This document shows positions 24,002-32,542 of a stretch of DNA of 64,000 nucleotides, piece after piece. A model generated the notes under the pieces. The model ran no database searches, was not told the origin of the DNA, and worked only from the letters and a program-made list of their open reading frames with translations. The translations under genes were made by a program, and so were the position numbers. Source of the stretch: DIGJ01 sp041739345. GTDB taxonomy: Bacteria; Bacillota; Clostridia; Lachnospirales; Lachnospiraceae. The DNA lies in contig JBGSNZ010000021.1 in the NCBI GenBank assembly GCA_041739345.1, positions 372,001 to 436,000 of the forward strand, written 5' to 3'. The stretch's first letter is position 1. Every line of letters starts with the position of its first letter.

Positions 24002-26241
24002 ATGAACTGTTTATAAGGTATCTTTCTTTATCAATTTCTGGACTGTTGTTAGCACTTGTTTTATTTGCTCTAAAGCCTTTAATAAAAAACAAGGTCAGTA
24101 AAACTTGGCAATACTATATTTGGATTATTGTAATTATTAGGATGTTAGTTCCCTATGCTCCACGAGTTGAAATTATGGAAAAACAATTGCAACATACCGA
24201 CAATTCTATTATTGTTCAAGAAAAAACAAGTAGTGTACAAAATTCGCCTACAATAAACGATGAAAGTCCCACTATTAAGCCAGTAGCGCAGGGGATTGAA
24301 AATACAATCCATACAAAATCAAGACTTCCAAATTATTGGAACATAATAATTGATAGAATATGGATGTTATGGATTGGAATAGCACTTATTTTACTTACAT
24401 ACAAGATTATAGTATACATTAGTTATATTCGTTATATGAAAGCTAACAAAGTTGTTGTGAAAGACCCCGAAGTATTAGGGATTTTCAGGAATGTATGCAA
24501 TGAGGTAGGTAATAAGGCAACGCTTAATATGTATACAAGTAATAAGGTTGTATCTCCTATGTTGTTAGGTATCATACGTCCTTTTATTGTATTACCGAAT
24601 ACTGATATTAAGGAATTTGAATTACGTAATATAGTTATGCATGAATTAATCCATTACAAACGTTTGGACATTATGTATAAATGGATTACACAAATTGCAG
24701 TCTGTTTACATTGGTTTAACCCTATCATTTACTTTGTGAGTAAAGAAATAAATAAAAGTTGTGAACTCTCCTGCGATGAAGTTATCATCAAAAAGATGGA
24801 CGCTGATGGGAAGAGACAATATGGCAATACTTTACTAGCCTCTGTAAAAATCAATGGGATTTCAAGAGGAACTGGTATTTCGCTTTCCTTAAATAAGGAT
24901 GCCAAATTATTAAAAGAAAGGTTAAGTTCAATTATGACATTTAAAACAAAAACCAAATATACTACTGCATTTACTATCCTATTAACAGCAACATTGTTCT
25001 TATGTTCCACACTAATGAGTTCCACTGTAATGGCAGCGATTCCAAGCACAACGATAAATGAAAACTCGCCACTTCAAAATGTGACGCAACCTTCCGTACC
25101 TGCGTCGGAGATGAGTAAAGAAACTCAACTTAAGCTTCATCCCGATAATACACAATTAGCGTCAATAAATAGTGAAAAGATAACGACGATCAAGATAAAT
25201 ATTAATGATGCTTCCGTATATTTAAAAACCACGGATGCTAACACATTTCGTTTAAGTTACACAGGAGGAGCGAATAAGAGTTACAAAGCCAGTGCTGATG
25301 TGAGTGGTAATGACAATAATATTGTAACAATTAATATAAAAGGCAAACCTATGAAAATTACCTCACCGGACGATTTAATAGATTTTGATTCTGTTACTCT
25401 TGAAATACCAGATAAAGCTTATAGTAATGTTAGTATTAAGGATATAGAAGGTAATCTCAGCATATGTGAAATCAATGCTCCAATGACTGTTAGGGATAAA
25501 GAAGGCATCATTTCCTTAGAACACTCTGAACTTAAAAGAGGAAGCTATATGTTAAAAACAAATAAGGGCATCATAAGCGTTAAGCTCAATGCACTTCTTA
25601 CCCAACTGTATGTTGATAATAATGAGGGGATTGGAACGATTAAGTTCAATGAAGAACCTACTCCTGGTGAATTCCAACTTAATATCGTAGATGGAAAGAA
25701 TTCAATTTCATTACCGAAAGGCTGGAATCAATACATTACAAAAAAAGCAAGTGATCTTAAGGATTCTCCCTCATTGTCTCTCAATAATCATAGAGGAATA
25801 ATAAAAGTGAAAGTTAACAATAGTTCAAAGGAAGATTCAGGCCTTATGAAAACAGCAAGTGTACTTAACGAAACGTATTACCTGATTGAAACAGAGGAGG
25901 ATTTAAGAGCAATTGGACATGGTGCGTATTCTCTCTCTGATAATTATATGCTTAACAAGGATATAACACTGAAAAAGGAGTGGAAAGCCATTGGGAATGA
26001 GAAGCATCCCTTTACTGGTAAATTTGATGGAAACGGTTTTACAATTAGTAACTTAACGACAACCGATAAGAAAGCAAAATACATAGGTTTATTCGGGTAT
26101 GTGGAGGGAGGAACCATTCATAATGTAACCTTAACTAAGGTGGATATTGAGAGTGCAGGAGAGAAAGGCAACTCGATTGGTCCAGCAGCTATTGTTGTAA
26201 TTGGTATAGATTGTGATATTTCCGATTGCCATATAGAATAA
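23998..26241 (+). CDS. M56 (BlaR1-like) sensor protease with beta-helix-type C-terminus
   Basis: Start ATG 23998 overlaps the repressor stop; 747 residues. Membrane protease part: helices near 9-28, 38-52, 119-145 and 316-338, zinc motif HELIH at 215-219, and NKSCELSCDEVI. The exterior has a beta-rich region (about 380-600) with repeated short strands such as ITTIKININDASVYL and SNVSIKDIEGNLSICE, like DUF4097 beta-solenoids. A GLUG-like segment follows: FDGNGFTISNLTTTDKKAKY then IGLFGYVEGGTIHNVTLTKV. There is no penicillin-binding domain. It stops soon after a single GLUG unit (ending DISDCHIE), which may mean C-terminal truncation. Confidence 0.83.
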   Translation: MNELFIRYLSLSISGLLLALVLFALKPLIKNKVSKTWQYYIWIIVIIRMLVPYAPRVEIMEKQLQHTDNSIIVQEKTSSVQNSPTINDESPTIKPVAQGIENTIHTKSRLPNYWNIIIDRIWMLWIGIALILLTYKIIVYISYIRYMKANKVVVKDPEVLGIFRNVCNEVGNKATLNMYTSNKVVSPMLLGIIRPFIVLPNTDIKEFELRNIVMHELIHYKRLDIMYKWITQIAVCLHWFNPIIYFVSKEINKSCELSCDEVIIKKMDADGKRQYGNTLLASVKINGISRGTGISLSLNKDAKLLKERLSSIMTFKTKTKYTTAFTILLTATLFLCSTLMSSTVMAAIPSTTINENSPLQNVTQPSVPASEMSKETQLKLHPDNTQLASINSEKITTIKININDASVYLKTTDANTFRLSYTGGANKSYKASADVSGNDNNIVTINIKGKPMKITSPDDLIDFDSVTLEIPDKAYSNVSIKDIEGNLSICEINAPMTVRDKEGIISLEHSELKRGSYMLKTNKGIISVKLNALLTQLYVDNNEGIGTIKFNEEPTPGEFQLNIVDGKNSISLPKGWNQYITKKASDLKDSPSLSLNNHRGIIKVKVNNSSKEDSGLMKTASVLNETYYLIETEEDLRAIGHGAYSLSDNYMLNKDITLKKEWKAIGNEKHPFTGKFDGNGFTISNLTTTDKKAKYIGLFGYVEGGTIHNVTLTKVDIESAGEKGNSIGPAAIVVIGIDCDISDCHIE

Positions 26242-26413
26242 AGGCATTCATACAAATGAAAACAATGATGTTAACGAGAAAATCTGACTCATCATATTCA
26301 ATCCTTCGCTCAATGGTGAACAACGGTTAGATACGACTCATAAATTCTTAAGCGAAATTTATTTATAGTGAAATAGGAAACGTTTTTTTATAGATGACAT
26401 TTTTCTATCAAGG

Positions 26414-26440
26414 AAAGAGGACTGGAAACAGTCCTTTTTT
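26414..26440 (+). terminator. Intrinsic terminator after the second BlaR operon
   Basis: AGGACT (26418-26423), loop GGAAAC, AGTCCT (26430-26435), then five T residues. The preceding AAAG extends the stem into the T-tract. Confidence 0.75.
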
Positions 26441-26505
26441 GAACCAAATATGACATGGCAAAAATCTAGCATGGCAATGGTTTTAAGATGGAGATTTTTA
26501 CACAG

Positions 26506-26542
26506 CGTCATACTCCATGTATTAACTTTCGTAGATGGTAGT
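26506..26542 (-). repeat. Second copy of the WYL-regulator 3' end and flank
   Basis: 37 bases beginning CGTCATACTCCATGTATTAA match 13881-13917 with three mismatches (34/37). In the first copy this is the last six codons of the intact WYL regulator plus its downstream flank. Here the minus strand still reads TTIYES and stop, but upstream codons are lost. It is best read as the 3' relic of a related gene. Confidence 0.6.
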
Positions 26543-26686
26543 TTAAATTGAATTTATAAACTAACCTTTAACGGAGTATTTCTGAATTTTGTAAATTATT
26601 GAAGCCAAAGTAGAATAAGTAAATGGAAACAGAAAACGGTTCGTCTAAAATGTATTTATAGATTTTAACATAAGCCGAACCAACAT

Positions 26687-28444
26687 TTATCCTCCTAGCC
26701 ATTTATCAGCCTTATGACCCCCAACCATATACCAATGAGGATTATCCAGTTGCCAAAGCTTACTTTTTTTATAGTATTGCATTTCAGCATCCTCAGACTT
26801 ATCCTCAGCGTTATATGACACTTTACGGACAACTACCATTTTTCCGTTTAGAAGTTCTGTCTCAGTCAATCCTTTCGAATTGGCATCCAAGTTGTTTGTC
26901 ATTATAAATTCGCCATCTATATATTTATAAATAGAACCGCCCCAAAATTCTGCGCCTGAGCCACCAGCAGAGTAAATGCATTTATCCTCCGGATTAAGTG
27001 CCGGATTACAAATCTCAGCAAACGATTTAGATTCAACAAACGAAGATGTTATCGGGTCCCACAGCCAACAGTTGTACCATGTATTGCTATGGGCGCCGCA
27101 AAAGCCTTCCAAAATAATCACATCCTTGTAGCCATCGAAGTTTACATCCACAATATGTAAACCCATCGTGTCCATCATCTCATTGTAAACGGGGTTGCCA
27201 AGAACCTCATCATCATAAGTTTCCGAAAAATCTGCCGATAGGATGGGATGCTCTTTTTCGTCAAAGACTTTTATTCCCATCACAAAACCTACCCCAGAAG
27301 CTTCCGTACCCAATGTCATACCCTTGGCTACAAAACGGTATTCTGGCATATCCTTATGAAGACGGTCACTCACCTCATAGGTCACATCTTTATAAGCGTT
27401 ACTGGATAAATCAACTAGTAGCTGCTTGTTACCATCGTCTGTGCTCATGGAATATATTTTTGCACCGGTTATCGTATAGTATATTCTGCCATCCCACACG
27501 AAAAAACTATCCCCGTGGTCGTCGGACAATAATTTTTTATCACTACCATCTATATTAACACTGAAAATTCTCCAATCGTCCCCTTTTTGGTAATAAATCC
27601 GATTATTAACTACACTCATTTTTGGTGCATAGTCGTCGCTTACCTTATGTTTGTCGCTACCGTCAGTTCTCATGGCATAAAGTTTGTAGCTGTCTTTTGT
27701 ATTTGGATAATAAATCCAATCACCTGCTACGACAATACGAAATGGTTCGTCATCGGACAATTTTATTTTTTCGCTTCCATCCGTTTTCATACTGTAGATA
27801 CCTTTATTACCGCTTGACTTATAATAGTAAATCCGGTCTCCATGTACATCCATATAACATGAAGAATCGGAACTCAACTTTATTCGGTCGCTGCCATCGA
27901 CTTTTATGCTGTATAAACTGTCAGCGTCATCATGGTTACTAAAATATATCCGTCCTTCATATACACTCCAAAAGATAGATACCAGTTTATTATCAGACAA
28001 CTTGCGTCTGTCGTTGCCGTCTGTTGCTATAGCGTATAGTTTTGAGCCATCGCTACCGTTTTCATAATATATTTGATCACCTGATACACAAAACTGTGGT
28101 GTCCAATCATCATTCAACTTAAGTTCTTCACTGCCGTCAATGTTTATGCTATAAAGTGTCCCATTGTCATATTTATTGGAAAAATATATTCTGCCACCCT
28201 GAACCGTGAAGTCCGTACATTGATTCATATTCTCTGATGTGAACTTAGGTGAACTAGAAGGCGCAGGCTCTGAAGTTGAAATATTAGAAGATGCAGATAT
28301 ATTGTCCTTCTCGATGCTTGACGAACTCAATGTGTTAAACGTACTCGATACTTCCTCCACGTTTTTTTCGGACTGAACGTTGCAACCGCTGAGGAATAGA
28401 GCAATTGTGAGGACTAAAAAAACGATAGTACTTCTACTCATCAT
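26687..28444 (-). CDS. DUF5050 beta-propeller-like lipoprotein
   Basis: Start ATG 28444 (GGAGG six bases upstream); 585 residues. A lipoprotein signal ends at LFLSGC, followed by a Ser-rich linker. Seven repeats of about 40 residues follow, each like GxxIYYxxxxxxxxLYxIxxDGSxxxKLSDD, the DUF5050 pattern expected to form a seven-bladed propeller. A C-terminal part contains the FG-GAP-like VDVNFDGYKDVIILEGF. It is exposed outside the membrane and probably binds or senses a ligand; no catalytic motif is seen. It is divergent from another exported protein at 28793. Confidence 0.75.
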   Translation of the reverse strand: MMSRSTIVFLVLTIALFLSGCNVQSEKNVEEVSSTFNTLSSSSIEKDNISASSNISTSEPAPSSSPKFTSENMNQCTDFTVQGGRIYFSNKYDNGTLYSINIDGSEELKLNDDWTPQFCVSGDQIYYENGSDGSKLYAIATDGNDRRKLSDNKLVSIFWSVYEGRIYFSNHDDADSLYSIKVDGSDRIKLSSDSSCYMDVHGDRIYYYKSSGNKGIYSMKTDGSEKIKLSDDEPFRIVVAGDWIYYPNTKDSYKLYAMRTDGSDKHKVSDDYAPKMSVVNNRIYYQKGDDWRIFSVNIDGSDKKLLSDDHGDSFFVWDGRIYYTITGAKIYSMSTDDGNKQLLVDLSSNAYKDVTYEVSDRLHKDMPEYRFVAKGMTLGTEASGVGFVMGIKVFDEKEHPILSADFSETYDDEVLGNPVYNEMMDTMGLHIVDVNFDGYKDVIILEGFCGAHSNTWYNCWLWDPITSSFVESKSFAEICNPALNPEDKCIYSAGGSGAEFWGGSIYKYIDGEFIMTNNLDANSKGLTETELLNGKMVVVRKVSYNAEDKSEDAEMQYYKKSKLWQLDNPHWYMVGGHKADKWLGG

Positions 28445-28792
28445 TACACACCTCCATTGTATTTTATTTCTACTATAAATCATTAATGAAAGTATAAACT
28501 AAACTGTCAATATATTCAAACATATTAAACACAACAAAAGAGAGGTCAAGGTTTGAAATTTTTTATTATTGCACATAGGTGAAAAAAGGGATTTGAAAAA
28601 ATGTAAAAAGTATAATGCACATAAGAAAGTATACTATTTGTCGAAAGGAAGTCAATCAATAATAATAGTATAACAAATAATTAAATATAATTAATATATT
28701 CTTAATTTTATATAATGGTATAATAATTTGGTCATCTGTTTAAGATGTGCAGATTATTTCATTTTACATAAAATTGAAAGAGGGATGTTAGT
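28445..28792. promoter_or_regulatory. Divergent promoter region of two exported-protein genes
   Basis: 348 bases without a gene. For the minus-strand gene, TTGACA (28510-28505), 17 bases, ATTAAT (28487-28482) is a plausible promoter. On the plus side TATAAT lies at 28719-28724 without an evident -35. No regulator site was recognised. Confidence 0.4.
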
Positions 28793-30364
28793 GTGAAAAA
28801 AAATATTATAACTTCACTTGTTCTTATAGGCTGCCTATGTTTATGTTGTAAATATCCTGACATTGAGATGGATAAATCAAGTCTTTATGTGAAAACGATG
28901 CAAATAGCCAAAGCGAAAGTAACAGAGAAAACTAATACAACATCAGACATCAATAATTTAAAAAATAATATATCAATAGAGCAAACGGTTGAGAATTGGG
29001 CGACAGCTTATTGCAGCCGTAATGGTAATACGTTATATCAACTATTTGACCCTGATAATAAAAAAGGATTCTTTCAAGTTAAAAATGTACAAAGTATAAA
29101 AGATGATCCTGAGATTATATTTGGTTATTCTAGCCCATGGCCATGGGAAACTGACTTTGATATTGATATTGAAGGAAATGAAGCAAAAATTATATATTAT
29201 TCTATGAATTCAGAACCACATGTATACACATGGATAGAAAGTCTAAATCTGGTCAAAAGAGATGGTTTATACTATGTTTCTTCAGAAGAGATGAAGGAAT
29301 ATGATTCTATTACCACGAAAAAGGAGCTGGAAGAATCGATTAATACCTATTTTGTCTGTTATACAAATAAATTGAATTACATTAACTCGGGCTTGTCTTA
29401 TACATTAAATCAAAATGCAGTTAGAGAAAAGGTAGGAGTATATGCTAGTCTTTTTTCTCCGGAAACAGCAGCTCCCTATTTATTAAACCTGTCAGGTGGG
29501 ACATGTATTGTTAAGAAGAAATACTTAACATGTACTTTTGTTACATATTCATTTCGAAATGGAGATAGTGTTGATATCCAAATGACACAGCCATTTGGAA
29601 AGAAAGGAATCTGGCTGGTAGAGGATGTTGATGCTAACGAAGAAGAAAATATACAACAAATTGAACATTGGTATCAAAATCTGAATATTAAGGAACTGAA
29701 TAAGATAAAAACAAAGGTCAATTCCTATACTATCTCAAAGGCAGATAGGGGATCTATCATTCTGCTGGCAGCAATACCAAAAGAAAAAGTGTATCTATAT
29801 GGGTTTGCCCAGAGTAATGCGGTGATTCTTCGTATCAATAATAAATATCAGTTGTTTCGCTGGGAATACACGTCTCCAACAGGTATTCTGCCGAGGATGG
29901 GTTATGCAGACTATGATCATGACGGAAAAAAAGAAATAGCGTTAGTAATGCATACCGGTACTGGTACAGGAGTCAGCATTGATCAATTATACCTTGTCAA
30001 AACACAAAATGATGGAACACTGAGTGCATTGGAATTTACCCGATATCAGTGCATCAATCAGATTATGGAAAGAATTTCAGCTACATATAATCAGACCAAA
30101 GGCACGTTACAATTTTTCATTGATGATAGAAAAGTGGGAAATGTAATAGATATATCCTCATGGATTCAAAATGGATATCAATATTCAAGGATTGAATTTG
30201 GTGAACAGATTTCATTTGGGATTTCAAAGAAATCAATTACTTTAAATATTAATCCAGGATGTTATTTTGAAAATATCTGTTCGGCACAATACGATGAGAT
30301 ACCGAATTTTTCTGCAAAAGTTATATATAAGAGAGGTGATTTCTCTTTGTCGGATATAAAGTGA
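28793..30364 (+). CDS. Exported protein with FG-GAP/VCBS-like motif
   Basis: 523 residues, GTG 28793 start after AGAGGGATG. A short hydrophobic signal (ITSLVLIGCLCLCC) may be a lipoprotein or secretory signal. Two similar regions follow (about 60-200 and 200-310), each with an acidic loop and a GLYYV/GIWLVEDV-type strand, as in protein-turnover-type beta folds. Near residue 380 is GYADYDHDGKKEIALVMHTG, an FG-GAP-like calcium loop. The adjacent divergent lipoprotein has the same kind of motif (VNFDGYKDVIIL), so the two may act together outside the cell. Function unknown. Confidence 0.55.
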   Translation: MKKNIITSLVLIGCLCLCCKYPDIEMDKSSLYVKTMQIAKAKVTEKTNTTSDINNLKNNISIEQTVENWATAYCSRNGNTLYQLFDPDNKKGFFQVKNVQSIKDDPEIIFGYSSPWPWETDFDIDIEGNEAKIIYYSMNSEPHVYTWIESLNLVKRDGLYYVSSEEMKEYDSITTKKELEESINTYFVCYTNKLNYINSGLSYTLNQNAVREKVGVYASLFSPETAAPYLLNLSGGTCIVKKKYLTCTFVTYSFRNGDSVDIQMTQPFGKKGIWLVEDVDANEEENIQQIEHWYQNLNIKELNKIKTKVNSYTISKADRGSIILLAAIPKEKVYLYGFAQSNAVILRINNKYQLFRWEYTSPTGILPRMGYADYDHDGKKEIALVMHTGTGTGVSIDQLYLVKTQNDGTLSALEFTRYQCINQIMERISATYNQTKGTLQFFIDDRKVGNVIDISSWIQNGYQYSRIEFGEQISFGISKKSITLNINPGCYFENICSAQYDEIPNFSAKVIYKRGDFSLSDIK

Positions 30365-30461
30365 GATGAAAAGTAAAATTACATGAGGATACAAAAAAAT
30401 ATTATTCATAAATTTGAATATTTAAAAATAAAACATAAGAAATTTTATAAGAAAAGTTCAA

Positions 30462-30515
30462 AAGACCACTTGTTTACAACATCTTTGATTTGAAAGCAAG
30501 CGGTCTTATTATTTT
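30462..30515 (+). terminator. Probable terminator after the exported-protein gene
   Basis: AAGACCACTTG (30462-30472) pairs with CAAGCGGTCTT (30497-30507), one mismatch, 24-base loop, followed by ATTATTTTT. The remaining sequence to 30705 shows only a short frame reading MTCATVEADAKECF, which I cannot assign. Confidence 0.6.
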
Positions 30516-30705
30516 TGCCAGCTTTAGACACCTAAGAAAACTACGGTCAGTTAATGCATTCACATATTACTGATACATGACATGTGCAACCGTGGAAGCA
30601 GATGCTAAGGAGTGTTTTATTACTGGTTACGGAACATAAGCCTTAACAACTACAGGATCATATCTTACTGTTATTTTTCGTTTTTTTACGGCGGGTAAAT
30701 CATGT

Positions 30706-31767
30706 TTATGGCTCTCGTAATTTTACCACCTTTGCAGCCATACGTTTTCGTTCTTCATCAAGCGCTGCATAGTGCTTTTTCGTCGTGTTGACATCGTTAT
30801 GTCCTAGAACTTCCGCAACCAAGTAAATATCACCCGTTTCACGATATAGCGAGGTACCATAGGTACTACGAAGCTTATGTGGTGTTATATGTTTTAAGGT
30901 TGTAACCTGACTTGCATATTCGGTAACTAGATTTTCCATTGCACGCGGTGTCATGCGACTTCTTTGTATTGATAAAAATAGCGCATTTTCGTGACCAATC
31001 TTTGGGGTTATGGCATTTCGGCTTACTTCTATGTAATTACTTAAAGCGTCTTCGACCTCACTTCCAAAGTAAACAAAATCTTCCTTGCCACCTTTTCGAA
31101 CGATTTTAATACGATTATTTTTAAAATCAACGTCTGCGATATCAAGTCCAACACATTCTGACACACGGATACCGGTACCTAAAAATAAGGTGATTATCGC
31201 AAGATTTCTAATTTTATTCTTATCATAATACACTTTTTTCATTCCAGTTAAACAATCGCCGCCATGCTCAACTAAATCCAACATATTTGCAATTTCGTCA
31301 TAATCCAAACGAATGATTTCTTTCTCGTGCAGTTTTGGCATATCCACTAAAATAGAGGGATTTGACTTTAAAAGCTTTCGTTTGTTAAAGTAGTGGTAGA
31401 AGGAGCGAAGGGATGACAATTTTCTTTGAAGCCCTCGTTCGTCATTCGAATGTATTTTTCCATCGGCACCTTCATATAGTTTTAAATGTTCTAAATATTC
31501 TTCAATATCAACGGATTCCAACTTTTCAATATCATCTAGAGTGAATTTCGTGGTATTGTAAGTTTTAAACGTAGGATTTGCAGCTATTAAAAAATGAAAG
31601 AATAATCGTAGATCGTAGGCATAATTAATTCGGGTACGCGCTGAGGTCCTAGGCTCAATCCCGCGAAAGTATTCTTTGCAAAATGGAGGTAAGGTTGTTA
31701 AGAGGTCACGAAGACGCTCCGTATTTTCAATACTAATTTGTTTACTATAGGTAATGGATGTCGCCAT
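30706..31767 (-). CDS. Tyrosine recombinase / site-specific integrase (XerC/D-like)
   Basis: 353 residues; ATG 31767 is preferred (GAAAGG nine bases upstream) over TTG 31776. An N-terminal SAM-like core-binding domain contains TRINYAYDLRLFFHFL and LSSLRSFYHYFNKRKLL. The catalytic domain carries the family residues Arg in LGTGIRVSECVGLDI, His-x-x-Arg in ITPHKLRSTYGT, His in VLGHNDVNTT and the nucleophile Tyr in KKHYAALDEE. It could be a chromosomal Xer-type enzyme or the integrase of an element carrying the adjacent arsenic genes. No att site or excisionase was found, so I lean to a resident or relic integrase. Confidence 0.85.
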   Translation of the reverse strand: MATSITYSKQISIENTERLRDLLTTLPPFCKEYFRGIEPRTSARTRINYAYDLRLFFHFLIAANPTFKTYNTTKFTLDDIEKLESVDIEEYLEHLKLYEGADGKIHSNDERGLQRKLSSLRSFYHYFNKRKLLKSNPSILVDMPKLHEKEIIRLDYDEIANMLDLVEHGGDCLTGMKKVYYDKNKIRNLAIITLFLGTGIRVSECVGLDIADVDFKNNRIKIVRKGGKEDFVYFGSEVEDALSNYIEVSRNAITPKIGHENALFLSIQRSRMTPRAMENLVTEYASQVTTLKHITPHKLRSTYGTSLYRETGDIYLVAEVLGHNDVNTTKKHYAALDEERKRMAAKVVKLREP

Positions 31768-31859
31768 GATAATCAACCTTTCATTTGTATTTATAAATTC
31801 GAATCTTAAAAATACATAATTATCCCATCATTATAGCATAGTTCTAAAAATATGTCTTG

Positions 31860-31990
31860 AAAGAATCTAAGAATGAATCAAAGAATAAATCAAAGATTGA
31901 AATAAAGATTGAAATAAAGTAAAGTTTGAAAAAAAGATTGTATCAAAGAAAAAATAACATATTGACATTTATCGATATATAACATATATT
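31860..31990 (+). promoter_or_regulatory. Arsenic operon promoter with upstream A-rich repeats
   Basis: TTGACA (31962-31967), 17 bases, TATATT (31985-31990). The spacer includes TATCGATA and overlapping AT palindromes that could bind ArsR. Just upstream is an A-rich region with a perfect 12-base tandem repeat, AAAGATTGAAAT at 31892-31903 and 31904-31915, and degenerate copies to about 31950, possibly an UP-element-like or curved segment. Confidence 0.65.
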
Positions 31991-32023
31991 ATTATTATAA
32001 AGTCGTTAAGTTCTTTAAAATAA

Positions 32024-32131
32024 AAGGGGTAACGGTTGAGAAATCGTTCAACTACAAGATTTGTGCTTGCACAAGTCACAGTCACAATCTTGCTTTGCGC
32101 TAAAAACATGCGCAGGAATGGGGGAGAAATG
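32024..32131 (+). promoter_or_regulatory. Leader element A (before the first arsR)
   Basis: AAAGGGG-TAAC-GG then TTG 32036 opens a leader frame. Hairpin 1 is GTTGAG with TTCAAC (32047-32052). GATTTGTG lies at 32058-32065. CAAGAT/ATCTTG form a second long-range stem with GTCACAGTCACA in its loop, and TGCGC/GCGCA a third, directly before GGAATGGGGGAG and the arsR ATG. It matches element B (33956-34067) at roughly 85% by eye over ~100 bases. Here the leader frame has no stop and is in frame with arsR, so an N-terminally extended ArsR (135 residues) could also be made. Confidence 0.65.
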
Positions 32132-32443
32132 AACAATTCAGATAAAGTGAAGGTATTTAAGGCTTTCTGCGATGAACGCAGAATTGAAATATTAAATCAA
32201 TTAAATGCGGGTGAAAAATGTGCCTGTAAGCTATTAGAAGAAGTCGATATCAGCCAGGCAACTCTATCGCATCACATGAAAATATTGTGTGATTCCGGTA
32301 TTGTAAATGGGCGCAAGGATGGTAAATGGATGCATTATTCGATAAATAAAGATGGCTGTATATTGGCAGAAAATTTACTCAAAGAAATGATACAGCGAAG
32401 TGACAGTCAAGACAATAGCAAGGATGATTGTTGTACACGATAA
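32129..32443 (+). CDS. arsR: ArsR/SmtB-family metalloregulator
   Basis: 104 residues from ATG 32129 (SD GGGGGAG). Winged helix typical of ArsR: VFKAFCDERRIEILNQL, then the As(III)-binding ELCVC-like box CACKLL with Cys31 and Cys33, recognition helix ISQATLSHHMKIL and wing GRKDGKWMHYSI. Extra cysteines near the C-terminus (DDCCTR) may give further metal contacts. As first gene of the arsenic operon it should repress the promoter at 31962 and be released by As(III) or Sb(III). An upstream in-frame TTG at 32036 could extend it by 31 residues. Confidence 0.88.
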   Translation: MNNSDKVKVFKAFCDERRIEILNQLNAGEKCACKLLEEVDISQATLSHHMKILCDSGIVNGRKDGKWMHYSINKDGCILAENLLKEMIQRSDSQDNSKDDCCTR

Positions 32444-32457
32444 TAATAAGTAAATAT

Positions 32458-32484
32458 GAAAAGGCCATCAACGGGTGGCTTTTC
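32458..32484 (+). terminator. Possible internal attenuator hairpin between arsR and the permease
   Basis: GAAAAG-G-CCA (32458-32467) can pair with TGGCTTTTC (32476-32484), one bulged G, loop TCAACGGG. It has terminator-like shape with T residues inside the stem only. It may reduce read-through from arsR into the permease. Confidence 0.35.
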
Positions 32485-32542
32485 TAAAAGGCAATATATA
32501 GATAGATTCATATGTATAAATGTAAAAGAAAGAAGGAAAACA

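Larger units (their letters stand above)
26242..26686. other. Gene-free stretch after the second BlaR operon
   Basis: Holds a terminator at 26414-26440 and a 37-base repeat at 26506-26542 (both listed separately). No coding sequence was recognised. The remainder is AT-rich and unremarkable. Confidence 0.4.

Noticed and set aside
30706..31767. Prophage integrase
   Set aside because: No phage structural, lysis or replication genes lie on either side, and no att repeats were found.
31860..31955. A-rich tandem repeats that could suggest a CRISPR-like or minisatellite array
   Set aside because: Only two perfect 12-base units are present, without spacers; the rest is degenerate A-rich DNA next to a promoter.
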